Assembly: GCA_002307725.1 (NCBI GenBank)
Contig: DBUB01000007.1
Span: forward strand, 49,931 to 113,930
Direction of reading: 5' to 3'
DNA: 64,000 nucleotides
Source: Alphaproteobacteria bacterium UBA1301
GTDB taxonomy: Bacteria; Pseudomonadota; Alphaproteobacteria; Micropepsales; Micropepsaceae
Position numbers and translations under genes: made by a program. The notes under the pieces were generated by a model. The model saw only the letters and a list, made by a program, of their open reading frames with translations, ran no database searches and was not told where the DNA came from. Of the stretch, positions 7,829 through 16,708 are shown piece by piece. Position 1 is the stretch's first letter, and every line of letters starts with the position of its first letter.

Positions 7829-9036
7829 ACACGTTCGCGCTTGCGTTCGCCTTTCTGCGCCGCCGCTGGGGCCAGGCTCTGCTTTCGACGTTCGTCGGGG
7901 CGCTCGGCATCGCTGCCGTTGCGACAGCCGTTCTCAGTGCCGGAGCGCTGCCCAATGCTGCCGAACAGGCTTGGGGCGGGGTTGATCTGGTGATTGGGCC
8001 GAAGTCCTCCGCGCTCGATTTGGTGTTGTGCTGTGCGCTGCACGTTTCCGATCCTTCCGGGTTGGTGTCGCAGAAGGCCGCTATGGCGGTGGAGCGCAAT
8101 CCCTGGGTCCGCGTTGCGGCGCCCATCGCGCTGGGAGATAATGTGCGCGGCTGGCGCATTGCCGGAACCACACCGGCGATCCTCTCGGTTTACCGGGCCG
8201 GTCTCCGGCAAGGGCAGGTGTGGACAAAACCGCTGGAAGCCGTCTTGGGCGCCGCCGTTGCCCGCGCCACGGGTTTGAAAATCGGTGATAGCTTCGTTGG
8301 CGCGCATGGCCTTGCCGAAGGCGGCGAGATGCATGCGCAGTTTCCCTATCGCGTGGTCGGCATTCTCAAACCGACCGGTTCGGCCTTGGATCGTTTGGCG
8401 CTGACCGACATCGAGACGGTGCGCTACATCCACCAGAAGCACGAAGAGGAAGAAGCGGCCGAAAGCGGCATGCCGGGGCCGCACATCGATCTGCCGGACG
8501 CCGCGACCGCCGTGGTGGTTTCCTATCGTACCCCTGCGGCGGCGATGCTTCTGCCGCGTCTGATCAATGCCGATCCGCAATTGACTGCTGCCAGCCCGAC
8601 GTTCGAGATCGCCCGCACCATGAGTTATCTCAGACCGCTCATTACGGCCGCGGAGGCGTTGGGTGGCTTGCTGGTCTTGATCGCGGCCGCCGGTGCAGCG
8701 ACCGCTCTGATGGCGACGATGAATGCGCGGACCCGTGATCTGGCGCTGCTGCGGGCGCTTGGCGCCGGGCCGTGGCGTCTGGCCGGGGTTGCGTTTGCCG
8801 AAGCCGGTATGATCGGCGTCGCGGCCGCCGCGTTCGGACTTCTGCTGACGGCCGCCGTGTTCGTTGGCGGGAGGCAGATTCTGGCAGCGCAAACGGGTCT
8901 GTTGCTGACGCCGGATGTTTCCGTATCCGATATCGCGGCCGTCTTTGCCGGTGCGCTTGGTGTTGCATTCGTCGCGGCGCTCATCCCCGCCATCCGGGCC
9001 GCTCGTACGCCGATAGAGGAGTTGTTGCAGGCATGA
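7825..9036 (+). CDS. FtsX/MacB-type ABC permease, zinc island
   Basis: A 403-residue permease with the MacB layout: one N-terminal transmembrane helix, a periplasmic domain of about 230 residues and three C-terminal helices (the FtsX domain, with the coupling stretch NARTRDLALLRALGAGPWR). MacB-type proteins usually act as mechanotransducers moving envelope substrates rather than as importers. It overlaps the ATPase upstream and the DUF3299 gene downstream by four bases each, so the three are translationally coupled. The periplasmic domain contains His-rich spots (IHQKHEEEE, GPHIDLPD) that could touch metal, which is speculative. Confidence 0.85.
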   Translation: MNTFALAFAFLRRRWGQALLSTFVGALGIAAVATAVLSAGALPNAAEQAWGGVDLVIGPKSSALDLVLCCALHVSDPSGLVSQKAAMAVERNPWVRVAAPIALGDNVRGWRIAGTTPAILSVYRAGLRQGQVWTKPLEAVLGAAVARATGLKIGDSFVGAHGLAEGGEMHAQFPYRVVGILKPTGSALDRLALTDIETVRYIHQKHEEEEAAESGMPGPHIDLPDAATAVVVSYRTPAAAMLLPRLINADPQLTAASPTFEIARTMSYLRPLITAAEALGGLLVLIAAAGAATALMATMNARTRDLALLRALGAGPWRLAGVAFAEAGMIGVAAAAFGLLLTAAVFVGGRQILAAQTGLLLTPDVSVSDIAAVFAGALGVAFVAALIPAIRAARTPIEELLQA

Positions 9037-9536
9037 TGACGAAACGCTGGGCGAAAGTCCTGTTGTTGCCGCTGGCCGTCCTGCTGCTCACCGGCATGCG
9101 CCAAGAAAAGCGCATCCTGAAAGCTCCGCCGGGGCAGCCGGCCGACGAGCGCGCGGCGCAGAATCGCCTGCCGATGTCGCTCAATCCCATCTGGCAGAAG
9201 TTGCTGGCCTGCAAGGTCGGCTATAACAACAAGACCGGGCTCTACAGCATCGCCCTGACTCCGGACGTGAAAGCTTTGGCGGGAAAGGTCGTGTCGTTGA
9301 ACGGTTTTGTGCTGCCGCTGGATGGGTCCGATCGCACCAAGCACTTTTTGTTGACGCGCCGCACGCCGGTTTGCGCCTTCTGTCCGCCGGGCGAGCCCAA
9401 CGAAGTTGTCGAGATTGTGTCGTCCAAGCCAATTCCGTGGACGGAGAAAATGGTCACCGTGACCGGCCCGGTCAGTCTCATCAACAACGGCGAGAAGGGG
9501 ATGTTCTTCAGGATCAATGCGACGGCGGTGCAGTAA
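9033..9536 (+). CDS. DUF3299 exported protein of the zinc ABC operon
   Basis: A 167-residue protein with an N-terminal hydrophobic signal (VLLLPLAVLLLTGM). The mature part matches the DUF3299 pattern: GKVVSLNGFVLPL, then FLLTRRTPVCAFCPPGEPNE, then VTVTGPV. The conserved CAFC pair may bind metal. Proteins of this type travel with LolD/MacB-like ABC genes in zinc-regulated operons, but the biochemical role is unknown. The ATG overlaps the permease stop (ATGA). A frame extends upstream inside the permease gene but is not credible. Its 3' end overlaps the convergent thioredoxin-fold gene by 23 bases. Confidence 0.8.
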   Translation: MMTKRWAKVLLLPLAVLLLTGMRQEKRILKAPPGQPADERAAQNRLPMSLNPIWQKLLACKVGYNNKTGLYSIALTPDVKALAGKVVSLNGFVLPLDGSDRTKHFLLTRRTPVCAFCPPGEPNEVVEIVSSKPIPWTEKMVTVTGPVSLINNGEKGMFFRINATAVQ

Positions 9537-9897
9537 GCCGTTTCTTGCAGGCCGCGATCATCTGAAGTGCCTTGTCGAGCGACAGCCGCCCGCGCCACGT
9601 CGCGCAGGTTTTTCCGGCAGCGCGCGTCCGCGCATAAGGCAGAATGCCGTCCGGATCACCGGCGCTTCGCAGCACCGCGCGCGAGTTTTGTTCCGCAGGC
9701 ACTTGCGCGGTCTTCGCCAGGGCTGGTGAAATTGCTTTGAGATCGGCCAGCGCCTTGGGCGCGTCGTTCACAATCACGATCCGCAGCGTGACGCCGTCAC
9801 GCCTAAGCAACTCTGCCGCCACTGGCAGATCAAGCCGGCACGGCGCGCAACTCGGCGCGTAGTATATTTCAAATACGGGCGGTGGCAGCGCTAGCAT
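9514..9897 (-). CDS. Small thioredoxin-fold protein without signal peptide
   Basis: A 127-residue thioredoxin-like protein with YYAPSCAPCRLDLP as its active site and a second cysteine pair (CATWRGRLS...IAAC) near the end. The C-terminal pair has nearly the same spacing as in the protein at 2077-2580. No signal peptide is seen, so it may be cytoplasmic, or the true start may lie further upstream. ATG at 9897 was chosen for AAGGA nine bases upstream. It converges on the DUF3299 gene with a 23-base overlap at the 3' ends. Function is unknown. Confidence 0.65.
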   Translation of the reverse strand: MLALPPPVFEIYYAPSCAPCRLDLPVAAELLRRDGVTLRIVIVNDAPKALADLKAISPALAKTAQVPAEQNSRAVLRSAGDPDGILPYARTRAAGKTCATWRGRLSLDKALQMIAACKKRLTAPPSH

Positions 9898-9965
9898 CGC
9901 ATATCGTCCTTGCCGCCCAGCTTGCTGCAAATTCCGCTTTCGCGCCAGCCGGTCGATGTGGAGAT

Positions 9966-10471
9966 TCAAAACGACGGCGCATCATTCTCCATAGTGGGCG
10001 CGATAGCGATCTGCCGTATAATGTCAATCAGATTGACATAGAACAACAGAGCCGCGCCGCTGCTGCGGCGCCCATCCAGCGCTTTCGCCTCATCAGGGAT
10101 CAGCTGCGCAACCCGGTGGCACAAAAGCGGAGAATCAGGCGCTGAGCGTTCCCGAAGTCGTTCATCGGCTGGAAGGCACAAACGCGGTCTATGTCGTCGT
10201 CTTCGGTCAGCGCTTCTGGCGCCATAGCGTCGCGGGCTGCTTGCTCATGCCACGCGCTCCAACAAAGCCGCGATCGCGATTAGCCGCTGTGAGATTTCGT
10301 CTTTTGGATGCAGAGGGTTTTGGGGGCCGCGCAGAACGGATCGCCAATCTGGCGAACCGCACGAGCGATTTCGTGGAGCTGATCCGCGATTTTCCGCCCA
10401 CCGGTCGCGACGGTCAGACCACCGGATTTAGCCGGAGATTTCTCAGTAACCCATTGATTTTTCGAGGCCAC
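9966..10471 (-). pseudogene. Decayed integrative-element genes (primase-like N-terminus)
   Basis: Several short minus-strand frames read like one gene string broken by frameshifts. The first (from 10471) has ADQLHEIARAVRQIGDPF, then shifts to DEISQRLIAIAALLERVA and a stop. An ATG overlaps that stop as ATGA (10248). The next stretch gives TEDDDIDRVCAFQPMNDFGN then AQRLILRF in one frame and RVAQLIPDEAKALDGRR in another, ending at 9966. The FQPMNDFGNAQRLILRF part resembles the start of phage/plasmid D5-type primases, where a DxGNAERL motif is common. Its position beside a tRNA 3' fragment supports a lost integrative element. The family assignment is from memory of the motif and is moderate. Confidence 0.5.
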
Positions 10472-10495
10472 TTTTCTCCTCGGTTGGGAGAAAAG
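10471..10495. repeat. 9-bp perfect hairpin beside the tRNA remnant
   Basis: CTTTTCTCC (10471-10479) pairs with GGAGAAAAG (10487-10495) across a 7-base loop. It lies between the decayed element genes and the tRNA-like sequence. It could be a terminator of the lost element or part of its attachment region. Confidence 0.5.
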
Positions 10496-10523
10496 CGCAG
10501 CAATTTCAATTGTCCGCCTGGGA

Positions 10524-10568
10524 CTCTTACTCAGCGGGTCACAGGTTCGAGCCCTGTATCACCCACCA
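10524..10568 (+). other. 3' half of tRNA-Lys(CTT), probable attachment-site scar
   Basis: From the anticodon loop onward the bases follow tRNA order: loop CTCTTAC, then TCAGC, variable loop GGGTC, a perfect T arm (ACAGG TTCGAGC CCTGT), acceptor strand ATCACCC, discriminator A and encoded CCA (10566-10568). The matching 5' acceptor (GGGTGAT), D arm and 5' anticodon strand are absent upstream. The piece is therefore not a working tRNA. Tyrosine integrases often recombine between the anticodon loop and the 3' end of tRNA genes, which leaves this kind of fragment. About 290 bases without a gene follow, up to the GH115 start. Confidence 0.8.
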
Positions 10569-10861
10569 ATATTTTCAAGCACTTATCGCGCTTAGCGGAA
10601 GCCTTGTAGAATCCGAGGCTCCGCATAGGCTCGCGCCACTTGCCAAAAAGAAATTTTTGTGGGCAGGCGACGATGTCGCTTGCGCGAACCGAACATTTTG
10701 TTCACGGAGCAGTAAAGTGGTTGTGACCGTGCCTTCGATTTTCACCAAACGCCAGCAACTCCATGCTGCCGCGCATGGAAGCTGTCAGTAACCGCGTTGA
10801 CTCGATCACCGAGTGGTGTCGACTTAGGGCGTGTCGGCTTTCTAATGGGGACAACAAGAAA

Positions 10862-13807
10862 ATGAACAAGACCGTGAGGCTCGTTGTTTGGCTTTGTCTG
10901 TTCCTCATAACCGATAGTGTTGCGACCTTGGCAGCGTTGCCTGAACGAGGGCTTCTGCCCTTCGGCAGCTTCGTGTCGGAGAAATCCGAGGCTGGCGCTT
11001 TTCCACTTGTCTATAGGGGAAGCGCAGCTCCCATATTCGTGAACGGGAGCGATTGGGCCGGTGTCCAGCGCGCCGCTGGTGATCTGCAGGCCGACATCGA
11101 ACGCGTTACTGGCGTCAAGCCGCGCCTTGGCAATGCACCCGAAGGCACTACCGCCGTACTGATCGGCACCCTGGGCAAGAGTCCGTTGATCGACGGCTTG
11201 GTTAAGTCGGGCAAGATTAAGCCAGCGGCAATCGCGGGCAAGTGGGAGTCGTTCCTGATCGTGACGGTGGCCAATCCGCTGCCAGGCATCAAGCAGGCGC
11301 TGGTCATAGCGGGCAGCGACAAGCGTGGCACGATTTACGGTATCTATGAACTCTCCGAGCAGCTCGGCGTGTCACCTTGGTATTGGTTTGCCGATGTTCC
11401 GGTTAGGCACCACAACGCACTATCGATTTTGCCCGGCACCTATGTGCAAGGTCCGCCGGCCGTCAAATACCGCGGCCTCTTCATCAACGACGAGGCACCC
11501 GCGCTGACCGGTTGGGCCAAAGAAAAATTCGGCGGCCTCAATTCCAAGATGTACACCCACGTCTTCGAATTGATCCTGCGTTTGCGCGGCAACTATCTGT
11601 GGCCGGCGATGTGGGACAACGCCTTCAATGAGGACGATCCGGAAAATCCACGTTTGGCCGATGAATACGGCGTGGTGATGGGCACGTCGCATCACGAACC
11701 GATGATGCGGTCCTATCAGGAATGGATGCACCGCAAGGACCATCTCGGCAACGGCGAGTGGAACTACGCCACCAACAAAGACGCGATCCAAAAGTTTTTC
11801 CGTGAAGGTATCGAAAACGGCAAGAACTACGAAGCCGTCGTCACCATGGGCATGCGCGGCGAAAACGACGTCGGCATGGCGTCCACCGGCAGCTTTGAAT
11901 CCGACAAGGCCCAACTCGAGAACATCATCGTCGATCAGCGCCAAATCCTGCGCGATGTGCTGCACAAAGACCCCAAAGAGGTGCCGCAGCTCTGGGCGCT
12001 TTTCACCGAAGTGCTCAAATACTACGACGCCGGCATGAAGGTGCCGGATGACATCACGCTGTTGTTTACCGACGACAATGTCGGCGATATCCGTCGGCTG
12101 CCGACGGCCGCGGAAGCCAAGCGGTCCGGCGGGGCTGGCATCTACTATCATATGGACATGCACGGCGGGCCGTATTCGTATCAGTGGCTCAACTCCAATC
12201 CGCTGCCGAAAATCTGGGACCAGATGAATCTCGCCTATCGCTACGGCGCCGATCGCATCTGGATCGTCAACATCGGTGACATCAAGCCGCTCGAAGTGCC
12301 GATCGAATTCTTCCTGCGTTTGGGTTGGGATCCGAACACGCTGACCAAGGATCGCATCGCCGATTGGACGCGAGCTTGGGCGGCGCGCGAATTCGGCGCC
12401 AAGCATGCCGCCGAAATCGCCGACATTGTTGGCAAATACGGCAAGTACAACGGTTGGCGCAAACCCGAACAGTTGCGCCCAGAAACGTACTCGATTGTCA
12501 ATTATCGTGAAGCCGAACGCGTCTGGGCGGCGTGGAGTGATCTGGTGGTTCGCGCCGAGAAGGTCGCCAAAGTGCTGCCGCCCGAAGCACAAGCCGCCTA
12601 TTACCAACTAGTCCTGCATCCGGTGAAGGCGAGCGCCAATCTGGCGGAGATGAACATTGCCGCGGGGCGCAACCATACCTTCGCCCAGCAGGGCAGGGCT
12701 TCGACGAATGCGGAAGCCGCGCTGGTGCACGAGTTGCTCGTCAAGGACCAGAACCTGACCGACTTTTACAATCACAAGCTTGCCGATGGAAAATGGGACC
12801 ACATGATGGACCAGACCCATATCGGCTACAGCGACTGGTATCCGCCGCTCGTGAACGTCAGTCCGGCGGTGTCGGAGGTCCTTCCGGCCGATACCAGCAT
12901 GTTCGCCGTGGCGATCGAGGGGCGTCTCCAGTTCTGGCCGGGCTTCTATCTGCCGGCCGAGCTCAAGCCGTTGGATTCGCTCAACCGGCAGAAGACCTAT
13001 ATCGAGGTTTATCCGATTGGCGGAAAACCCATCCGATACACCACGACGGCCGACCAGCCATGGATCGTGCTGACCGAAGCCAAGGCGTTCTCGGCCGGTA
13101 AGGACGACCGGCGCTTCTGGGTTGATATTGATTGGGCGAAGGCCCCCATCGGCACTTCGACCGGCTTCATCACCATCGCGGGCGGCGATCAGCACACGAA
13201 GATGAAAGTCACGGCGATCAAGGCCTCGCCGGCCGAGGAAAAGGCGGCTCGCGGCGCGTTTGGCGGTTTGAGCGGTCCGATCGCGATTGCCGCGGCCGCG
13301 GCGAGCCGGAACGTTCCGGCAGGTGGCGTGCGCTGGGAAGCCATTCCGGACTACGGCCGCGGCGCTGCCGGGATGGAGGTCTTTCCGGTGACCGCCGCAT
13401 CGATCAAGCCGGGCGCGCCGGCGCCGCGGCTCGAGTATGACATCTACCTCGCCAAGTCCGGCCGCTATCAGGTGGACGTCATCACCGGGACGACGCTCGA
13501 TTTCCATGCCGACAACAACTTGGGTCTGGCGGTCGCCCTCGACAATCAGCTTCCGGACGTCCGCTACGTCTTCACGCCCGAGACTCGTGCATCGCAGACC
13601 TTCCTCGGCAAAGCATTCCAGGAGAACGCCGAAAACAATGCCCGGACGATGCACTTCACCGTCACGGCCGATAAGGCAGGCCGCCATGTGTTAAAGCTGA
13701 CCATGGTCGATCCGGCGACCGTCGTGCAGAAGATCATCATCCACGACGAAGATCTGCCGAGCTCCTATTTTGGACCGCCGGAGCAGGAAACCAACGGCAA
13801 GCCGTGA
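10862..13807 (+). CDS. GH115 xylan alpha-1,2-glucuronidase
   Basis: A 981-residue secreted glycoside hydrolase of family GH115, which removes (4-O-methyl)glucuronic acid from xylan. A signal peptide (VWLCLFLITDSVATLAA) follows the ATG at 10862, which has GGGGAC upstream. An N-terminal domain (about 30-180) is followed by the large catalytic region containing KYRGLFINDEAPAL, LRGNYLWPAMW, TMGMRGENDV and GIYYHMDMHGGPYSYQW, all typical of the family. A C-terminal GH115 C-domain (about 800-970) follows. The length matches full-size relatives and no frame break is seen. Downstream GH39 and GH43 genes fit glucuronoxylan breakdown. Confidence 0.92.
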   Translation: MNKTVRLVVWLCLFLITDSVATLAALPERGLLPFGSFVSEKSEAGAFPLVYRGSAAPIFVNGSDWAGVQRAAGDLQADIERVTGVKPRLGNAPEGTTAVLIGTLGKSPLIDGLVKSGKIKPAAIAGKWESFLIVTVANPLPGIKQALVIAGSDKRGTIYGIYELSEQLGVSPWYWFADVPVRHHNALSILPGTYVQGPPAVKYRGLFINDEAPALTGWAKEKFGGLNSKMYTHVFELILRLRGNYLWPAMWDNAFNEDDPENPRLADEYGVVMGTSHHEPMMRSYQEWMHRKDHLGNGEWNYATNKDAIQKFFREGIENGKNYEAVVTMGMRGENDVGMASTGSFESDKAQLENIIVDQRQILRDVLHKDPKEVPQLWALFTEVLKYYDAGMKVPDDITLLFTDDNVGDIRRLPTAAEAKRSGGAGIYYHMDMHGGPYSYQWLNSNPLPKIWDQMNLAYRYGADRIWIVNIGDIKPLEVPIEFFLRLGWDPNTLTKDRIADWTRAWAAREFGAKHAAEIADIVGKYGKYNGWRKPEQLRPETYSIVNYREAERVWAAWSDLVVRAEKVAKVLPPEAQAAYYQLVLHPVKASANLAEMNIAAGRNHTFAQQGRASTNAEAALVHELLVKDQNLTDFYNHKLADGKWDHMMDQTHIGYSDWYPPLVNVSPAVSEVLPADTSMFAVAIEGRLQFWPGFYLPAELKPLDSLNRQKTYIEVYPIGGKPIRYTTTADQPWIVLTEAKAFSAGKDDRRFWVDIDWAKAPIGTSTGFITIAGGDQHTKMKVTAIKASPAEEKAARGAFGGLSGPIAIAAAAASRNVPAGGVRWEAIPDYGRGAAGMEVFPVTAASIKPGAPAPRLEYDIYLAKSGRYQVDVITGTTLDFHADNNLGLAVALDNQLPDVRYVFTPETRASQTFLGKAFQENAENNARTMHFTVTADKAGRHVLKLTMVDPATVVQKIIIHDEDLPSSYFGPPEQETNGKP

Positions 13808-14600
13808 ATGGGCGCCATTATGGCCGAGAGAACTCGCGTTCGCCTGCTGTCTGGTGTGCATTAAGGTGGTGTCGCTGATCGCCCGCGGGCCGACCGAAAG
13901 AGATAACTGGTCCACCACATCGATCATGGTGGCGGCATAGTCTAGCGCCTCCCGCCATGAGATCTGCGTGTCCGGTTGAGCCCCATCGGGGCCATCGGGA
14001 TTTTCCTGCTTCGCCGCCGAAGCCGCGCGACTGGTCGATCTAGCGGCCCACCGCGAACCAGCCTTGACCTGTAGCCTGCCGGAAAACACCGGTTCGAAGA
14101 CGGTGGCCGCTTCCATTCTGTCGCGTGTTGGAAAGCCGTGTGCGATAAAAGACCTCAAATGGCGAGGGCAAAGCGCGACAACCGATTTCCTCGAACTGGC
14201 CTGCGAGGAGGGTGCCGGTTTCGTCGTGCAATCGCCTCTGCCGGGTTCGCAAGCGCCACTGCGGGTGGACAGCTGTGATGCGGCCGCGCGCAACGGTATT
14301 GTTTGCCGCCTTTTCGCCAACGCTACGACGCTTGCCACATTTAAAACCGTATTGGTACAGCACAGGGTTTCGTGTGATGCTGATGCCGTTCACGTGATTG
14401 GTCGCGAGGCCGTCAGGTGACGTCAGATTGTCGAGTATCTGTGTCCCAAGCAGCAGCCGAAAGGTTTGGTAGTTTTTTTGCCGGCCGAAGGTTCGACCGA
14501 ACCGTTTGAAGCCCTTGATTGTGCAGCTGCCGCCAAACGCCAGGCGATTTGCACGCTGATCAAATCGAATTAGTCTGCCAGCCCTCAGAAGAGGACGCTC
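13808..14600 (+). pseudogene. Region with a broken, unidentified gene
   Basis: About 790 bases lack an intact gene. On the plus strand one frame is open from about 13990 to 14420, reading FAAEAARLVDLAAHREPALT, later KPCAIKDLKWRGQSATTDF, then a TGA. It resumes in the same frame as IVEYLCPKQQPKGLVVFLPA and ends at 14576. The composition looks like former protein-coding DNA with an in-frame stop and a missing start. I could not name the family. The first 180 bases after the GH115 stop hold nothing I recognise. Confidence 0.4.
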
Positions 14601-16172
14601 ATGTCTTTTCACTCTCTCAAATACGCAATTTTGGGCTTGGTCACGGCCGCCGCAATATCACCTTCGGTGGCGCAGCAGCCGGTACGCGCCGTCGTCGCCG
14701 ACATGGCAACCATCGTCGGGGCTCGCGATATGGCATGGCAGGACTGCGTCGGAGCCGATCATCCCGGCATACTTCTCCGGCCCGGCAATCTCGCCCAGCT
14801 CAAGCTTGTCCATGATGAACTCGGCTTCAAATTCATCCGCTTCCACGGCATCCTGCACGACGACATGGAGGTCTATCGCGAGGTCAATGGCAAGCCGGTC
14901 TATAATTTCGACAAGATCGATGCCGCGTACGGCGCGATCTTGAATCTCGGGATGAAGCCTTTCGTCGAAATCGGATTCATGCCGCATGATCTCGCCAGCG
15001 GAACGAAGACCATCTTCTATTGGAAAGGCAACGGTTCGCCACCAAAGGACTGGAGCAAATGGGCGGATTTCATGACCGCCTTTGCCCGTCATCTCGAAGC
15101 CCGGTTCGGCGTCGCCGAAGTTCGTTCGTGGCGTTTTGAGGTGTGGAACGAGCCCAACCTTGATGGCTTCTGGACCGACGGCAATCAGCAAACGTATTTC
15201 CGGCTTTACGACACGACGGTGAAAGCCATCAAAGGGGTCGATCCGGCGCTGTTGGTCGGCGGTCCCTCTACCGCTGGCGCGGCTTGGGTTCCCGATTTCC
15301 TGGCGCATGCCAAGGCCGTTGGTGTGCCGGTCGATTTTGTGACCACCCATGCCTACGGCGTTGCCGGTGGTTTCCTTGACGAAAAGGGCGAGGGTGACAA
15401 TAAGCTGGTGGCAGACCCAGGCTCGATCAGCGACGATGTTTGGAAAGTTCGCGGCGAAATCCAGGCCGATTGGCCGGGCCTACCGCTTTACTTCACCGAA
15501 TGGAGCACGAGCTACAACCCGCGCGATCCCATACACGACGATTACCTGAGCGCGGCCTTCATCCTCGACAAATTGAAGAAGACCGAAGGTGGCGCTCAGT
15601 CAATGAGTTACTGGACCTATACCGATTTGTTCGAGGAAGCCGGTCCGCCGCCGTCCTCGTTCCATGGCGGGTTCGGCCTCGTCAATCGTGAAGGCATCCG
15701 CAAAGCGGCGTTTTTTGCTTACAAATACCTCAATGAACTAGAGCCACAGGCACTCTTCAGCCGGGACCCGAGGGCGATCCTGTCGCGTTCGGATAGCGGC
15801 TTTTCTGGGCTGTTCTGGGACTACACCACTCCTGATCAAAACGAGAGCAACCGGCCCTTCTTCCGCAAGCTGCGCCCGGCTGCGGCGGCGCCGTCGGTGG
15901 ACTTGAAGGTGACGAACCTCAAGCCTGGCACCTATCGCCTGCAGGTGTATCGTACGGGGTTCAAGGCCAATGACGCCTATTCGCGTTATATCGAATGGGG
16001 CATGCCCAAAGACCTGTCCGCCGACCAGATTGCGACGATGCAAAAGCTGTCAGCCGACCTGCCGGAGGCCGATGCGAACGTGACGGTCAGTGCCGATGGG
16101 ATATTCCGCCGCACCCTTGCGATGCGGGTAAATGACGTTGTCCTCGTCAAATTAGAAAAGAGCACTCGGTAA
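14601..16172 (+). CDS. GH39 family glycoside hydrolase (beta-xylosidase-like)
   Basis: A 523-residue secreted GH39-type enzyme: signal peptide ending PSVAQQ, then a (beta/alpha)8 barrel. The acid/base Glu is E184 in WNEPNLDGFW; the likely nucleophile is E300 in YFTEWSTSYN. The substrate-binding stretch FIRFHGILHDDM also matches GH39 xylosidases. A beta-sandwich C-terminal domain follows from about residue 400. AGAGGA precedes the ATG. The expected role is release of xylose from xylo-oligosaccharides outside the cytoplasm, in step with the GH115 and GH43 neighbours. Confidence 0.9.
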   Translation: MSFHSLKYAILGLVTAAAISPSVAQQPVRAVVADMATIVGARDMAWQDCVGADHPGILLRPGNLAQLKLVHDELGFKFIRFHGILHDDMEVYREVNGKPVYNFDKIDAAYGAILNLGMKPFVEIGFMPHDLASGTKTIFYWKGNGSPPKDWSKWADFMTAFARHLEARFGVAEVRSWRFEVWNEPNLDGFWTDGNQQTYFRLYDTTVKAIKGVDPALLVGGPSTAGAAWVPDFLAHAKAVGVPVDFVTTHAYGVAGGFLDEKGEGDNKLVADPGSISDDVWKVRGEIQADWPGLPLYFTEWSTSYNPRDPIHDDYLSAAFILDKLKKTEGGAQSMSYWTYTDLFEEAGPPPSSFHGGFGLVNREGIRKAAFFAYKYLNELEPQALFSRDPRAILSRSDSGFSGLFWDYTTPDQNESNRPFFRKLRPAAAAPSVDLKVTNLKPGTYRLQVYRTGFKANDAYSRYIEWGMPKDLSADQIATMQKLSADLPEADANVTVSADGIFRRTLAMRVNDVVLVKLEKSTR

Positions 16173-16180
16173 CGGCCGCG

Positions 16181-16708
16181 ATGCGGAAGGGTCGCAGTCT
16201 CGGCCGGCAAGATGTGCCCCATCTCGGTCATGTGCAGTGGAAGGCTATTTATGCCCCCGGAACAATCGAGGCACATGGCTATAGGAACGGGAAGCTCATT
16301 CTTACCGAGCGCCGCGAAACCACCGGACCGGCCGTTGCGCTCCGTTTGACCACCGATCGCAAGACGATTGCCGCTGACGGCGAAGATGTCGCCCTCGTTA
16401 GCGTCGAGGCGCTCGATAGTCGTGGCCGCGCCGTTCCCACGGCCAATACCAACCTAACCTTCAAGGTTACGGGGGGAGACCGGCTGATCGGCGTCGGCAA
16501 TGGCGCCCCCAATTGCCTGGAAAGCGACAAGCAGCCCAACCGTTCACTGTTTAACGGCTTGGCACAGGTTATCGTGCAGTCGGCGAAACGGTCCGGCACC
16601 ATTCGCATTGAGGCGTTAGCTGACGACGGAACGCTCAAACCGGCGGTGGTCTCGGTGTCGAGCAAATCGGCCTCTCTGCGACCTTCGGTGGCTTCGACGG
16701 TGAAGTGA
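16181..16708 (+). pseudogene. C-terminal remnant of a GH2 beta-galactosidase-type enzyme
   Basis: The product matches only the far C-terminal part of large GH2 proteins (DUF4982 plus Ig-like domain): YAPGTIEAHGYRNGK, then TTDRKTIAADGEDVALVSVE and DRLIGVGNGAPNC, then FNGLAQVIVQS. The N-terminal sugar-binding, immunoglobulin and catalytic TIM-barrel domains (about 600 residues) are absent, and the GH39 gene begins where they should be. The first about 16 residues do not look like GH2. I read it as a deletion remnant; it could still be translated but would lack an active site. Confidence 0.75.

Noticed and set aside
7600..8892. Minus-strand open frame opposite the zinc-island ABC genes
   Set aside because: Arg/Gln-rich shadow of overlapping, clearly recognised ABC genes.
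10524..10568. Functional tRNA-Lys gene
   Set aside because: The 5' acceptor strand, D arm and 5' anticodon strand are missing, so it is kept only as a remnant.
11420..12607. Long minus-strand open frame (about 395 codons) opposite the GH115 gene
   Set aside because: It is a mirror of the GH115 coding strand in high-GC DNA; its protein is low-complexity His/Val/Asp-rich and resembles nothing, while GH115 has clear family motifs.
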